10,239 nt of DNA from an uncultured Novosphingobium sp. (GCA_938005655.1 CALLNA010000100.1:1-10239); one strand, 5' to 3'; positions 1 through 7,735 are shown, counted from the stretch's first letter. A program made the numbers and translations. Notes: a model not told the origin generated them from the letters alone.

Positions 1-1
1 C

Positions 2-1054
2 CGCCTCTACATCCGCCCGCCCCAGTTCTGGGAGGAGAAGGCGGTCGAGCTGATGCTCGGCACCGAGGTCACGGCGATCGACCCCAAGGCCAGGCGGGCC
101 ACGCTCTCGAACGGCGACACGCTCGACTACGGCGCGCTGGTCTGGGCCGCGGGCGGCGATCCGCGCCGGCTGCCGGTGCCGGGCGGCGACCTCGCCGGGG
201 TCCATGCCGTGCGGACCCGCGCCGACTGCGACCAGCTCATGGGCGAGATCGACGGCGGGGTGAAGCACATCGCGGTGATCGGTGGCGGCTACATCGGCCT
301 GGAGGCGGCGGCGGTCCTGACCAAGCTCGGCTGCAAGGTGACGCTGCTGGAAGCCCTGCCGCGGGTCCTCGCCCGCGTCGCCGGGGAGGAGCTGTCCGCC
401 TTCTACGAGGCCGAGCACCGCGCCCACGGCGTCGACCTGCGCACCGGCGTCACGGTCGAGGCGCTGGAAGGGGAAGGCCGCGTGACCGGGGTCAAGCTCG
501 GCGACGGCAGCGTGGTCCCGGCCGACGCGGTGATCGTCGGCATCGGCATCGTGCCGGCGGTCGGCCCGCTGATCGCGGCCGGCGCGGCGGGCGGCAACGG
601 GGTCGACATCGACGACTACTGCCGCACCTCGCTGCCCGACGTCTATGCGATCGGCGACTGCGCGGCCTTCGCCGCCGCCTATGCCGACGGCAACGTGATG
701 CGCGTCGAATCGGTCCAGAACGCCAACGACCAGGCAACCTGCGTCGCCAAGGCGATCTGCGGCGAGGCCCAGCCCTATCACGCCTTCCCCTGGTTCTGGT
801 CGAACCAGTACGACCTGCGGCTCCAGACCGCCGGGCTCTCGGTCGGCTACGACCAGACCGTGGTGCGCGGCGATCCGGCGCAGCGCGCCTTCTCGGTGGT
901 CTATCTCAAGCACGGCCGGGTGATCGCGCTCGACTGCGTGAACATGGTCAAGGACTACGTCCAGGGCCGCAAGCTGGTCGAGGGCAAGGTCAGTCCGGAC
1001 CTGGAGCGGCTGGCCGACGCCGGGGTGCCGCTGAAAGAGCTACTGCCCGCCTGA
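2..1054 (+). CDS. NAD(P)/FAD-dependent ferredoxin reductase (5' partial)
   Basis: This is the 3' part of a pyridine-nucleotide disulfide-oxidoreductase-fold flavoprotein of the putidaredoxin/rhodocoxin reductase type. Such enzymes pass electrons from NADH to a [2Fe-2S] ferredoxin that feeds a P450 or an oxygenase, in the cytoplasm. The frame is open to the left edge, beginning RLYIRPPQFW, a stretch that normally lies near residue 55-60 of the family. About 350 residues are visible, so the N-terminal FAD-binding GxGxxG is missing. The NAD-binding motif VIGGGYIGLEAA (about 275-310) is followed by VTLLEA, whose acidic residue favours NADH over NADPH. The second FAD motif, DVYAIGDCA, lies at about 640-665, and the C-terminal Reductase_C domain (PWFWSNQYDLRLQTAGL) begins near 787. 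The methionine at 53 is internal, not the start. The stop overlaps the convergent queG end by 15 bp. The redox partner is not in the window. The class assignment is firm; the partner is unknown. Confidence 0.9.
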   Translation, partial: RLYIRPPQFWEEKAVELMLGTEVTAIDPKARRATLSNGDTLDYGALVWAAGGDPRRLPVPGGDLAGVHAVRTRADCDQLMGEIDGGVKHIAVIGGGYIGLEAAAVLTKLGCKVTLLEALPRVLARVAGEELSAFYEAEHRAHGVDLRTGVTVEALEGEGRVTGVKLGDGSVVPADAVIVGIGIVPAVGPLIAAGAAGGNGVDIDDYCRTSLPDVYAIGDCAAFAAAYADGNVMRVESVQNANDQATCVAKAICGEAQPYHAFPWFWSNQYDLRLQTAGLSVGYDQTVVRGDPAQRAFSVVYLKHGRVIALDCVNMVKDYVQGRKLVEGKVSPDLERLADAGVPLKELLPA

Positions 1055-2116
1055 CAGCTCCCCCAGCGCCCATTCCGCCGCTTCGGCCACCGCCGGATCG
1101 GGATCGCGCATCAGCGCCGCGACCTGCGGCGCGAGCCGGCCATCGCCGCTGTTCCCCGCCGCGTAGAGGCAGTTGCGGACGAAGCGGTCCCGCCCGATCC
1201 GCTTGATCGGCGATCCCGAGAACAGGCGGCGGAACCCCGCGTCGTCGAGCGCCAGCAGGTCCGCCAGGCACGGCGCGGCCAGCTCGGCGCGGGGCAGGAA
1301 GGCGCGGATCGCCTGGGCCTCGTTAGCGAACTTATTCCACGGGCAGACTGCCAGGCAATCGTCGCAGCCGTAGATGCGATTGCCCAGCCCCTTGCGGAAC
1401 TCGTGCGGGATCGGCCCCTTGTGCTCGATCGTCAGGTAGGAGACGCAGCGCCGCGCATCGAGGCGGTAGGGGCCGGTGAAGGCCGCGGTCGGGCAGGCGT
1501 CCTGGCAGGCCCGGCACGAGCCGCAGCTATCCTCGCCGGCCGCGTCGACGGCGAAGTCGAGGTCGCTGTAGATCGCGCCGAGGAACAGCCAGGAGCCGTG
1601 GGTGCGGCTCACCAGGTTGGTGTGCTTGCCCTGCCAGCCGAGCCCGGCGGCCATGGCCAGCGGCTTTTCCGGCACCGGCGCCGTATCGACGAAGACCTTC
1701 ACCTGCCGCTCGCCCAGCCCGCGCTTGCGCGCCGCCTCGACCAGCCAGCGGGCGAGCGCCTTCAGCCCCTTCTTGACCGTGTCGTGATAGTCCCCGCCCT
1801 GGGCATAGACCGAGACCCGCGCCCGGTCCGGATGGCCGGCGAGGGCCAGCGGATCGGCGGCCGGGGCATAGCTCATGGCCAGCGCGATCACGCTGCGCGC
1901 CTCGGGCCAGAGCGCCTGGGGGCTGCGGCGGTGGTGGGCGCGGCTTTCCATCCAGGCCATCTCGCCGTGCATCCCCTCGGCGAGCCACGCGTCGAGCCGG
2001 GCCGCGACCCACGGGTCCTCCTCGGCCGGGGCCACGCCGCAGGCGGCGAAGCCGAGGCGCGCCGCCTCGGCCCGCAGGTCCGCCTTGAGCGCATCGATGA
2101 CGCCGCCGTTAACCAA
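1040..2116 (-). CDS. queG: Epoxyqueuosine reductase QueG
   Basis: QueG is the cobalamin- and iron-sulfur-dependent cytoplasmic enzyme that reduces epoxyqueuosine to queuosine at the wobble position of GUN-anticodon tRNAs, the last step of queuosine synthesis. The 358 residues match the family length. Visible signatures are the substrate-pocket motif VDTAPVPEK (142-151, with the Asp at 144 in the catalytic position), GWQGKHTN (160-167), a first 4Fe-4S set C198, C201, C204, C208, and a second set C251, C254, C258 with C224. A HEAT-like tail (about 300-356, RDRFVRNCLYAAGN then PDPAVAEAAEWALGEL) is typical of long QueG forms. The start codon is TTG: no ATG or GTG lies in frame between the upstream TGA and the conserved DLRAEAARLGF. 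An AGAAGG sits too close to it, but a GGGAG about 11 nt upstream could serve as ribosome binding site. It is divergent from the ABC ATPase gene (47 bp) and convergent with the reductase. Confidence 0.95.
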   Translation of the reverse strand: MVNGGVIDALKADLRAEAARLGFAACGVAPAEEDPWVAARLDAWLAEGMHGEMAWMESRAHHRRSPQALWPEARSVIALAMSYAPAADPLALAGHPDRARVSVYAQGGDYHDTVKKGLKALARWLVEAARKRGLGERQVKVFVDTAPVPEKPLAMAAGLGWQGKHTNLVSRTHGSWLFLGAIYSDLDFAVDAAGEDSCGSCRACQDACPTAAFTGPYRLDARRCVSYLTIEHKGPIPHEFRKGLGNRIYGCDDCLAVCPWNKFANEAQAIRAFLPRAELAAPCLADLLALDDAGFRRLFSGSPIKRIGRDRFVRNCLYAAGNSGDGRLAPQVAALMRDPDPAVAEAAEWALGELSGGQ

Positions 2117-2163
2117 ACCTTCTGGCGCTCCCGTTCACAAGCTGTACCTATGGCGCCTATCCC

Positions 2164-3125
2164 ATGAAGATGGACCTCGGCAAAGCAGCGATGACCACTC
2201 CACGACCGCTCGCGATCGAGGCCCGGGGCCTGGTCAAGCGCTTCGACGGCTTCACCGCGGTCGACGGCGTCGACCTGTCCGTGCCCGAAGGCGCGATCTA
2301 CGGCGTGCTCGGCCCCAACGGCGCGGGCAAGACCACTTCCTTGCGGATGCTGCTCGGCATCATCGATCCCGACGCGGGCTTTCGCCGCGTCCTCGGCGCG
2401 GAGCGGCCGCACGACATGGCCCATGCGATCGGCTACCTGCCCGAGGAGCGCGGGCTCTATCCGACGATGAAGGCCTTCGAGGCGATCGCCTTCCTCGGCG
2501 CCCTGCGCGGCCTGCCGCTGGCCGAAGGGCGGCGGCGCGGGCGGCGGCTGCTTGAGGACAACGGCCTCGGCTATGCCGCCGATCGCCAGATCCGCCAGCT
2601 CTCGAAGGGCATGGCCCAGCAGGTCCAGCTCCTCGGCACCCTGGTCCACGAGCCGCGCCTGGTCGTCTTCGACGAGCCCTTCTCCGGCCTCGACGCGCTC
2701 AACCAGGGGCGGCTCGAACGGGTGATCCGGGGGCTCGCCGCCAAGGGGACCACGGTGATCTTCTCGACCCACGTCATCGCCCATGCCGAGCGCCTGTGCG
2801 ACGAGGTGGCAAGGTGCCATTCGCCGGTCCGGTCGACGTGGCGCGCGACCGCATCCCGCCGCAGGTCCGGCTGGAGACCCGCGCCCAGGACGGCCCCTGG
2901 CGCGCGGCGCTCCCCGCCGAGGCCCGGCACGAGGGCGCGTTCTGGTACTTCTCCCTGCCGGACAGCGGGATCGAGCCGCTGCTGCGCGCGCTGATCGAGG
3001 GCGAGGTGGGCATCCTCTCGTTGTCGATCGAGCGGGCGGGCCTGCACGACGCCTTCGTCGCCATCGCCGGCGAGGCCGCGGCCCGCGCCCTGACGGAAGA
3101 GGCCCCCGAGGAGCAGCGCCGATGA
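2164..3125 (+). pseudogene. NatA-like ABC exporter ATPase with apparent frameshifting deletion
   Basis: This gene encodes the ATP-binding subunit of an ABC-2 exporter of the NatA/YhaQ class. All nucleotide-binding motifs are intact in the first frame: Walker A GPNGAGKTT (50-58), the NatA-type YLPEERGLY (91-99), signature LSKGM (146-150), Walker B LVVFDEP (166-172), D-loop SGLD (174-177) and H-loop STH (201-203). After CDEVA (codon 216, about 2811) the frame runs into arginine-rich nonsense and stops at 2994. The expected C-terminus (GGKVPFAGPVDVARDR, then an alpha/beta tail ending EEAPEEQRR) continues in another frame to 3125, where its TGA forms an ATGA overlap with the permease start. The strand that normally follows CDEVA (a V-A-I-I-x-G-type segment) is missing, so about 16 bp seem to be deleted. 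The start may be 2164, 2170 or 2191; none has a clear ribosome binding site. A sequencing or assembly error is the main alternative to a true pseudogene. Confidence 0.8.
3108..3113 (+). promoter_or_regulatory. Ribosome binding site of the ABC permease
   Basis: GAGGAG lies 8 nt upstream of the permease ATG at 3122, inside the original 3' end of the ATPase gene. It supports 3122 as the true start. It also means the permease can still be initiated although the frameshifted ATPase translation ends 128 bp earlier and no longer couples to it. Confidence 0.6.
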
Positions 3126-4348
3126 AGACCGGACGCCTTTCCACCATCGCCGCCGCGCTGGTCATGGCCCGGCGCGACTTCACCGCGATCCTGTTCAGCC
3201 GCAGCTTCGTCTTCTTCCTGCTCGCGCCGTTCTTCCCGGTGGTCGTGGCGATGGTCGCGGGCGGGATCGGCCAGAAGGTCCAGCAGAGCACCGCGCGGGC
3301 CGAGCTGGGCGTGGTCATGTCGGCGGCGGACGGCGCCGCGCTGAGCGCCGCGCGGGACCAGCTGGCGCGGGAGGTCGACCCCGGCCTGCCCGAGATCCGC
3401 CTGGTCCGCCGCCTCGCCCCGGGCGAGACCGCCGACGCCGCGGCCGAGCTCAGGCGCAGCAGCGCGGCGGCGATCGTCAGCGGCAGCCTCGCCCATCCGG
3501 TGCTGACCGGCACCGAGGACCGGATCGCGGCCTGGCAGGGTCCCGTCGCCCTGATCGCGGGGACCGCGCTCCAGAAGGTGCCGACCGCCTGGCCCGAGGT
3601 GACGCCCAGCCCGACCGTCACCAGCAACGCCGACCGCCGCGAGAGCCGCGCCGGCACGGCCCAGGGCGCGCAGACCCTGCTGTTCCTGCTGACCATGGTC
3701 CTCGCCGGCATGGTCCTCTCCAACCTGGTCGAGGAGAAGGGCAACAAGATCATCGAGGTGCTCGCCGCCGCGATCCCGATGGACGCGGTGTTCCTCGGCA
3801 AGCTGTTCGCCATGCTCGGGGTCTCGATGGTCGCCATCGCGGTCTGGACCGGCGTCGCCGGGCTGGCCCTGGCCGGCGGGCAGCACCTGCCGGACGTGGC
3901 CGCGCCCGGGGTCGGCTGGCCGGCCTTCGTCGCGCTCGGCGTGGTCTATTTCGCCATGGCCTACCTGCTGCTCGGCTCGGTCTTCCTGGCGATCGGCTCG
4001 ATGGCGGCGACCGTGCGCGACGTGCAGTCGCTGTCGTTCCCGGTGACGATGCTCCAGCTCGTGGTCTTCCTCTTCGCGACCTATGCCGCGGCCCAGCCGG
4101 GCCAGCCGATCGAGCTGGCGGCGGCGGTGATCCCGTTCAGCTCGCCCTTCACCATGCTCGCCCGCGCGGCCAACGACGGTGCGCTCTGGCCGCACTTCGC
4201 GGCGATCGCCTGGCAGGCGCTATGGGTCGCGGTCTCGGTGCGTATCGGCGCGCGGCTGTTCCGGACCCGGGTGATGAAGAGCGGCACGGGCGGCGCGCCC
4301 AGGCGGCCCGGCCTGCTGCGCCGCCTGGTCCGCAACACCCAAGGCTGA
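3122..4348 (+). CDS. NatB-like ABC-2 exporter permease
   Basis: This is the 408-residue inner-membrane subunit of an ABC exporter of the NatB/YhaP (ABC2_membrane_3) class. In Bacillus the relatives extrude sodium; here the substrate is unknown. One membrane segment lies near the N-terminus (about 27-48, SRSFVFFLLAPFFPVVVAMV). A large extracytoplasmic domain follows (about 50-180), and then a bundle of about five helices (roughly 184-203, 227-251, 267-296, 304-323 and 357-378). The motif NLVEEKGNKIIEVLAAAIP (201-219), on the loop between helices, is characteristic of the family. The basic C-terminal tail (about 380-408) should be cytoplasmic by the positive-inside rule. The start overlaps the original ATPase stop by 4 nt and has its own GAGGAG, so the two genes formed one operon. 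With the ATPase broken, this permease may lack a partner. The family assignment is firm; the substrate is not. Confidence 0.88.
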   Translation: MKTGRLSTIAAALVMARRDFTAILFSRSFVFFLLAPFFPVVVAMVAGGIGQKVQQSTARAELGVVMSAADGAALSAARDQLAREVDPGLPEIRLVRRLAPGETADAAAELRRSSAAAIVSGSLAHPVLTGTEDRIAAWQGPVALIAGTALQKVPTAWPEVTPSPTVTSNADRRESRAGTAQGAQTLLFLLTMVLAGMVLSNLVEEKGNKIIEVLAAAIPMDAVFLGKLFAMLGVSMVAIAVWTGVAGLALAGGQHLPDVAAPGVGWPAFVALGVVYFAMAYLLLGSVFLAIGSMAATVRDVQSLSFPVTMLQLVVFLFATYAAAQPGQPIELAAAVIPFSSPFTMLARAANDGALWPHFAAIAWQALWVAVSVRIGARLFRTRVMKSGTGGAPRRPGLLRRLVRNTQG

Positions 4349-4386
4349 GATTGCAATTCGGCGCGGCAAGGCCGATCTTTCCGGGC

Positions 4387-4391
4387 AGGAG
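4387..4391 (+). promoter_or_regulatory. Ribosome binding site of msrB
   Basis: AGGAG lies 7 nt upstream of the ATG at 4399. It decides the start of msrB: the same frame is open further upstream to 4222, but that extension overlaps the permease and lacks such a site. The chosen start also places a twin-arginine signal at the N-terminus. Confidence 0.65.
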
Positions 4392-4398
4392 AGGTCCG

Positions 4399-4893
4399 AT
4401 GCCGCCAGACCCGCTTTCCCGCCGCCACGTCCTGGCCCTGCTCGCCGCTACGGCCGCCGCGCCCGCGCTCGCCGCCTGCGGCAGCGGCACGGCCGAGGCG
4501 AAGGCCTATCCGGTCGCCTATTCCGAGGCCGAGTGGCGCCGCCGCCTGACCCCGGCGCAGTTCCGCGTGCTGCGCCAGAAGGACACCGAGCCGCCGGGCT
4601 CCTCGCCCCTGCTGCGCGAGCACCGCCGGGGCACCTTCTGCTGCGCCGCCGACGGCAGCGCCCTGTTCTCGTCGGCCACCAAGTTCGAGAGCGGCACCGG
4701 CTGGCCGAGCTTCTGGCAGCCCCTGCCGGGCGCGGTCCAGACCGCGGTCGACTACGAGGTCGGCTACCCCCGCACCGAAGTCCACTGCGCCCGCTGCGGC
4801 GGCCACCTCGGCCACGTCTTCAACGACGGCCCCAGGCCGACCGGCAAGCGCTATTGCATGAACGGCGACGCGCTGACGTTCCGGGCGGGGTGA
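4399..4893 (+). CDS. msrB: Peptide-methionine (R)-S-oxide reductase, predicted Tat-exported lipoprotein
   Basis: MsrB reduces methionine-R-sulfoxide in oxidised proteins. This 164-residue version has a twin-arginine signal (SRRHVLALLAA, 7-17) ending in a lipobox, L24-A25-A26-C27, so it is predicted to be a Tat-exported lipoprotein repairing periplasmic proteins. The catalytic domain shows TKFESGTGWPSFW (94-106), the zinc pair C130-x-x-C133 in HCARCGGHLGHVF, and the catalytic Cys153 in RYCMNGDALTF. Two departures are visible. The first zinc CxxC (YHCLICDAPLF in E. coli) reads FCCAADGSALF, so the second ligand is Asp85. The recycling Cys of the SGCGWPSF type is Thr100. Recycling may therefore use a different Cys (C81 is a candidate) or go directly through a periplasmic thiol donor. 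The gene stands alone, 50 bp after the permease, and converges on the GT-C gene with only 7 bp between. MsrB identity is firm; lipoprotein export is a strong prediction. Confidence 0.92.
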   Translation: MPPDPLSRRHVLALLAATAAAPALAACGSGTAEAKAYPVAYSEAEWRRRLTPAQFRVLRQKDTEPPGSSPLLREHRRGTFCCAADGSALFSSATKFESGTGWPSFWQPLPGAVQTAVDYEVGYPRTEVHCARCGGHLGHVFNDGPRPTGKRYCMNGDALTFRAG

Positions 4894-4900
4894 GCCTGGC

Positions 4901-6688
4901 CTATTTGACGCGGTAGAGCCGCAGTGCCCGGTCGTTGGGATCGGGAATCCGTTCCAGCCAATCGGGGACGTTGCCGTCGAAGATGCGGTCGGCGAGGTTG
5001 TCCTTGCCCATGTTGGCATAGGCGGCAAGGTCGGCCGAACTGGTGCAAGTCACCAGATAGTCGGCGTGGTTGGCCCGGATGATGGCCCGCGCCTGGTCGA
5101 TTGGCCCGCCGAAGGCGTGGAAGATTTCGAGCATTTTCGCCTGGTTGCGATGGTAGCCGCCCATGACCACGCTGTGCGGCGTGCGCGCGACGATCTCCGC
5201 GCCTAGGTCAAGCGAATTGAAGATCATCGCTCGCGGCAGGGTCTTGAGCTTGTCGAGCGTGCACATTCCGTCAAGGCCGAGCTTGGGATGCGAGACCAGG
5301 GTATAGCTGGTCTTGGCATCCAGGAGCTTCAGGGCGCCGCTCGCCAGGGCCGGCGTCGCGATGACGAAGCAGCCGGCGGTCGCCACGACGCGCACTATCA
5401 TGTTTCGTATCGCCTGGGCGCGTGGCAGGATTTCCGAGAGGATCAGCGCCGAGAACGGCAGCGCGAGCAGTTGCACGGTGATCGCCGCGCGCATCACGAT
5501 CAGCGAGATCAGCGCCGCGCCGAGCGAGGCGACGGAAAGATAGAGCCAGCTTTCCCACCGCTCCGTGCCGGCCCAGCGCCGGTTTGCCAGCCAGGCGCCG
5601 ACCGCAATCTGGGCCAGGCTCGCGAGCAGCATGCCCACCACCGAGGGATATTCCCGCCAGATCGGCGCGGATTCGAGCAGGTTGTCGAACCAATAGGTTT
5701 TCAGCAGCGGATCGAGCTTGGCCATCGGCGACACCGCGCAGATGCCGAGCGGCACGATCATGGCCGGCGCTGCGACCAGCGGGATCGGCATCATCGCGAG
5801 CAGGCGGCCGCCGGGGCGATCCTGCCCCGGCACCAGGCGCGAGGCGAGGATGACGAGCGCGCTGGCGCCGAAGGCGAGGAAATGGGGCCAGCTCAGCATG
5901 TCGCAATAGGCGGTGCCGAAATCGCCGAGGGGGCGCAGGATCACGAACAGGACCGGCCCGCCGAGCGCGAGGCCCAGGAGATAGCCTTCATGCTCGCGGA
6001 CGCCGTAGCGCCAGTAGCGCAAGGCATAGAGTCCGGCGATGATCGCGACCATCGGCATACCCTCGACCGAGATGAACAGCAGCACGGCGGCGACCGCTCC
6101 GCCCAGGAAGGCCTCGCGGTAGCCTTGCCGGATCAGCAGCCAGACCATGGTCAGCGCGGCGATGGCCTGCCAGCCGTGGTGATCGATCCGCATCGGCATG
6201 AAGTTGAAGATCAGCAACGGCATCAGCGGGATGACGATCATCGCCAGGCGAATCTCGCCGTTCGTCTGGCCGAGCCGGCGCATCAGCGCGCGCAGCACCA
6301 CCATGCCGACGAAGAGTTGCGCCAGGGGCACGGCCACCATCGCGGCGGTCTCCGCCACCGGCGCGCTGAGGAAGAGGCGGAAGAACAGGATGAAGGCGGC
6401 GATGGGCAGGTCGACCAGCCGCACCCAATGGATGTCCGCGCCGAACGGCGGGTTCATGCGATACTGGCGCGAATCGAACCAGCTTTGGCCCGCGAGCCAA
6501 TCCCGCACTTGGGATAGCCGCAGGTAGTCGTCGGGCTCCGGCGCGCGCGAAGCCAGCACGTCCTGCACGTTCACGAGCAGGAGGAAGATAGAGAGCGCCA
6601 GCCAGATCTGCCACAGCGTGGGGCGCCAGCCGGCCTTCGCGGCTGCCGGGTCCCCGAGCGGAACCGCTGCCTCGCTCACGACAGCCAT
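4901..6688 (-). CDS. GT-C (STT3/GT39-like) membrane glycosyltransferase
   Basis: This 595-residue polytopic membrane protein has the layout of GT-C glycosyltransferases, which take a sugar or oligosaccharide from a polyprenyl carrier on the outer face of the inner membrane. After a first helix (about 25-46) the EPDD motif (51-54) opens the first extracytoplasmic loop, as in STT3/PglB. It is followed by VRDWLAGQSWFDSRQYRMNPP (61-81). The later MRIDHHGWQ (166-173) fits the second acidic/His site of bacterial STT3-like proteins. Roughly ten further hydrophobic segments end near 450. A soluble domain of about 145 residues follows, with RTPHSVVMGGYHRNQ (502-516) and PDWLERI (575-581). The start at 6688 (ATG) overlaps the upstream epimerase stop by 13 nt; a GTG at 6679 would give a GTGA overlap. 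It is the last gene of the operon. Acceptor and donor are unknown, and the call rests on topology and motifs. Local GC looks slightly lower than in its neighbours. Confidence 0.78.
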   Translation of the reverse strand: MAVVSEAAVPLGDPAAAKAGWRPTLWQIWLALSIFLLLVNVQDVLASRAPEPDDYLRLSQVRDWLAGQSWFDSRQYRMNPPFGADIHWVRLVDLPIAAFILFFRLFLSAPVAETAAMVAVPLAQLFVGMVVLRALMRRLGQTNGEIRLAMIVIPLMPLLIFNFMPMRIDHHGWQAIAALTMVWLLIRQGYREAFLGGAVAAVLLFISVEGMPMVAIIAGLYALRYWRYGVREHEGYLLGLALGGPVLFVILRPLGDFGTAYCDMLSWPHFLAFGASALVILASRLVPGQDRPGGRLLAMMPIPLVAAPAMIVPLGICAVSPMAKLDPLLKTYWFDNLLESAPIWREYPSVVGMLLASLAQIAVGAWLANRRWAGTERWESWLYLSVASLGAALISLIVMRAAITVQLLALPFSALILSEILPRAQAIRNMIVRVVATAGCFVIATPALASGALKLLDAKTSYTLVSHPKLGLDGMCTLDKLKTLPRAMIFNSLDLGAEIVARTPHSVVMGGYHRNQAKMLEIFHAFGGPIDQARAIIRANHADYLVTCTSSADLAAYANMGKDNLADRIFDGNVPDWLERIPDPNDRALRLYRVK

Positions 6689-7713
6689 TTGAGGACCCGG
6701 ATCACGCCCATCTTGGCCGCCTGGCGATGGGCCGAGACGTTGGAGCGCGTTTCGATCTCGAAGCGGTTGGCGTGATAGTAGCGGTAGGCCTTCAGCAGCA
6801 TCTCGCCGTTGGTCAGCGACGGCTTCCAGCCGAGCACGCGCTTGATCGCGCTGGTGTCGAAGACGAAGGACGAGGCGATCATCCGGTAGTGATAGGGGCC
6901 GAGCGGCGAGAGGCGCAGCAGGTGCGCGATCCGCATCGCCAGGATCATCGGCGCCTTGGGCAGGCGCAGCAGCCGCGACTTGCTGCCCGAGCCGTCGATC
7001 ACGTGCTGGAACGCACCCGCCATGGTCGGGACCGCGTCGGAGCCGATGCCGAAGATATGGCTGCCCTCGCAGTGCGCGGCGCGGAGCATGGCGTCGAGGA
7101 GGTCGGCGGCATAGATGAACTGGTAGCGGTTGGCCCCGCTTCCCACCATCGGGATGCGGTTGCCGTCGGAGATGAACTCGAAGAGGATCGCGAGGAGGCC
7201 GAGCCGGCCCTCGTCGATGATCGTCGGACAGCGGATCGACACGCTCTCCAGGCGATCGGCGTGGCGCGCGAGGATGCGTTCGCCCTCCAGCTTGGAGACG
7301 CCGTAGGGCTCGCAGGGCGCGGGCGCGTCGTCCTCGCGGACGGGACGGTCGAAACCGTGGCCCCACAGGCAGTTGCTCGACAGGTAGACCAGCTTCCTCA
7401 CGCCCGCCGCCTCGGCCGCTTCGGCCAGGACCTCGGTGCCGTGGGCGTTGTGGCTCATCAGCTCGGCCTCGGTGATCGAGCCGTGCGCAAGCAAGGCCGC
7501 GCAGTGGAATACCGCATCGGGCTTGAACCCGGCGAGCAGCGCGTCGAGGCAGGCCCGGTCGCGGATGTCGCCCTCGACCGCCATCAGGTTGCCGTGCCGG
7601 ATCGTGCCGGGCAGGAGATCGATCGAGGCGACGCGGTGGCCCGCATCGAGCAGCTTCCGGACGAGCAGGGTGCCGACGAAGCCCGAGCCGCCGGTTACGA
7701 GATAGTCAGCCAT
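6676..7713 (-). CDS. NAD-dependent epimerase/dehydratase (extended SDR, sugar-nucleotide type)
   Basis: This 345-residue cytoplasmic extended short-chain dehydrogenase/reductase is of the kind that epimerises, reduces or dehydrates nucleotide sugars. It has an N-terminal Rossmann motif TGGSGFVG (7-14), Asp32 at the end of the second strand (NAD preference), the GDIRD segment (48-52) near the cofactor, the SS(N) active-site serine region (112-114) and the catalytic YGVSK with Tyr137 and Lys141. The substrate half ends with the family-typical FDTSAIKRVLGWKPSL. The substrate cannot be told. A basic tail (about 320-345) is longer than in simple UDP-glucose 4-epimerases. The start at 7713 is preceded by AGGGG with 7-nt spacing. 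It lies 22 bp after the GtrA gene and overlaps the GT-C start, so it is certainly co-transcribed. It most likely makes, or changes, the sugar that this operon installs. Confidence 0.85.
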   Translation of the reverse strand: MADYLVTGGSGFVGTLLVRKLLDAGHRVASIDLLPGTIRHGNLMAVEGDIRDRACLDALLAGFKPDAVFHCAALLAHGSITEAELMSHNAHGTEVLAEAAEAAGVRKLVYLSSNCLWGHGFDRPVREDDAPAPCEPYGVSKLEGERILARHADRLESVSIRCPTIIDEGRLGLLAILFEFISDGNRIPMVGSGANRYQFIYAADLLDAMLRAAHCEGSHIFGIGSDAVPTMAGAFQHVIDGSGSKSRLLRLPKAPMILAMRIAHLLRLSPLGPYHYRMIASSFVFDTSAIKRVLGWKPSLTNGEMLLKAYRYYHANRFEIETRSNVSAHRQAAKMGVIRVLKWLS

Positions 7714-7735
7714 GCGAGGACCCCTGGTCTGCGCC

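Noticed and set aside
2134..2163. Possible promoter TTCACA ... TATCCC ahead of the ABC ATPase
   Set aside because: Spacing of 18 is acceptable but the -10 match is poor, and it would leave almost no leader before the first ATG; too weak to claim.
2796..3125. Separate small gene starting with GTG at 2796
   Set aside because: Its sequence is the C-terminus of the ATPase in a shifted frame, not an independent gene; no ribosome binding site and a convincing family tail.
1888..3837. 649-residue open frame on the minus strand opposite the ABC operon and queG start
   Set aside because: It is antisense to genes with clear motifs, has Arg/Pro-rich low-complexity composition typical of GC-rich shadow frames, and shows no domain motif.
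2774..4195. 473-residue minus-strand open frame antisense to the permease
   Set aside because: It is full of Arg/Glu/His/Gly runs typical of a shadow frame, while the opposite strand encodes a well-formed NatB-like permease.
4358..4380. Possible terminator TCGGC ... GCCGA followed by TCTTT after the permease
   Set aside because: The stem is only 5 bp with an 8-base loop and the T-run is interrupted; it may be chance in GC-rich DNA.
4222..4398. N-terminal extension of msrB into the permease gene
   Set aside because: The ATG at 4399 has AGGAG at the right distance and places the twin-arginine signal at the N-terminus; the extension overlaps the permease.
5288..6517. 409-residue plus-strand open frame antisense to the GT-C gene
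   Set aside because: Highly charged with Gln/Arg/His/Asp repeats, the expected complement of hydrophobic membrane-protein codons; not a protein-like sequence.
6689..7366. Upstream extension of the GT-C reading frame
   Set aside because: The frame stays open but overlaps the epimerase gene and is Arg/Pro-rich there; the membrane protein begins at 6688 (or 6679).
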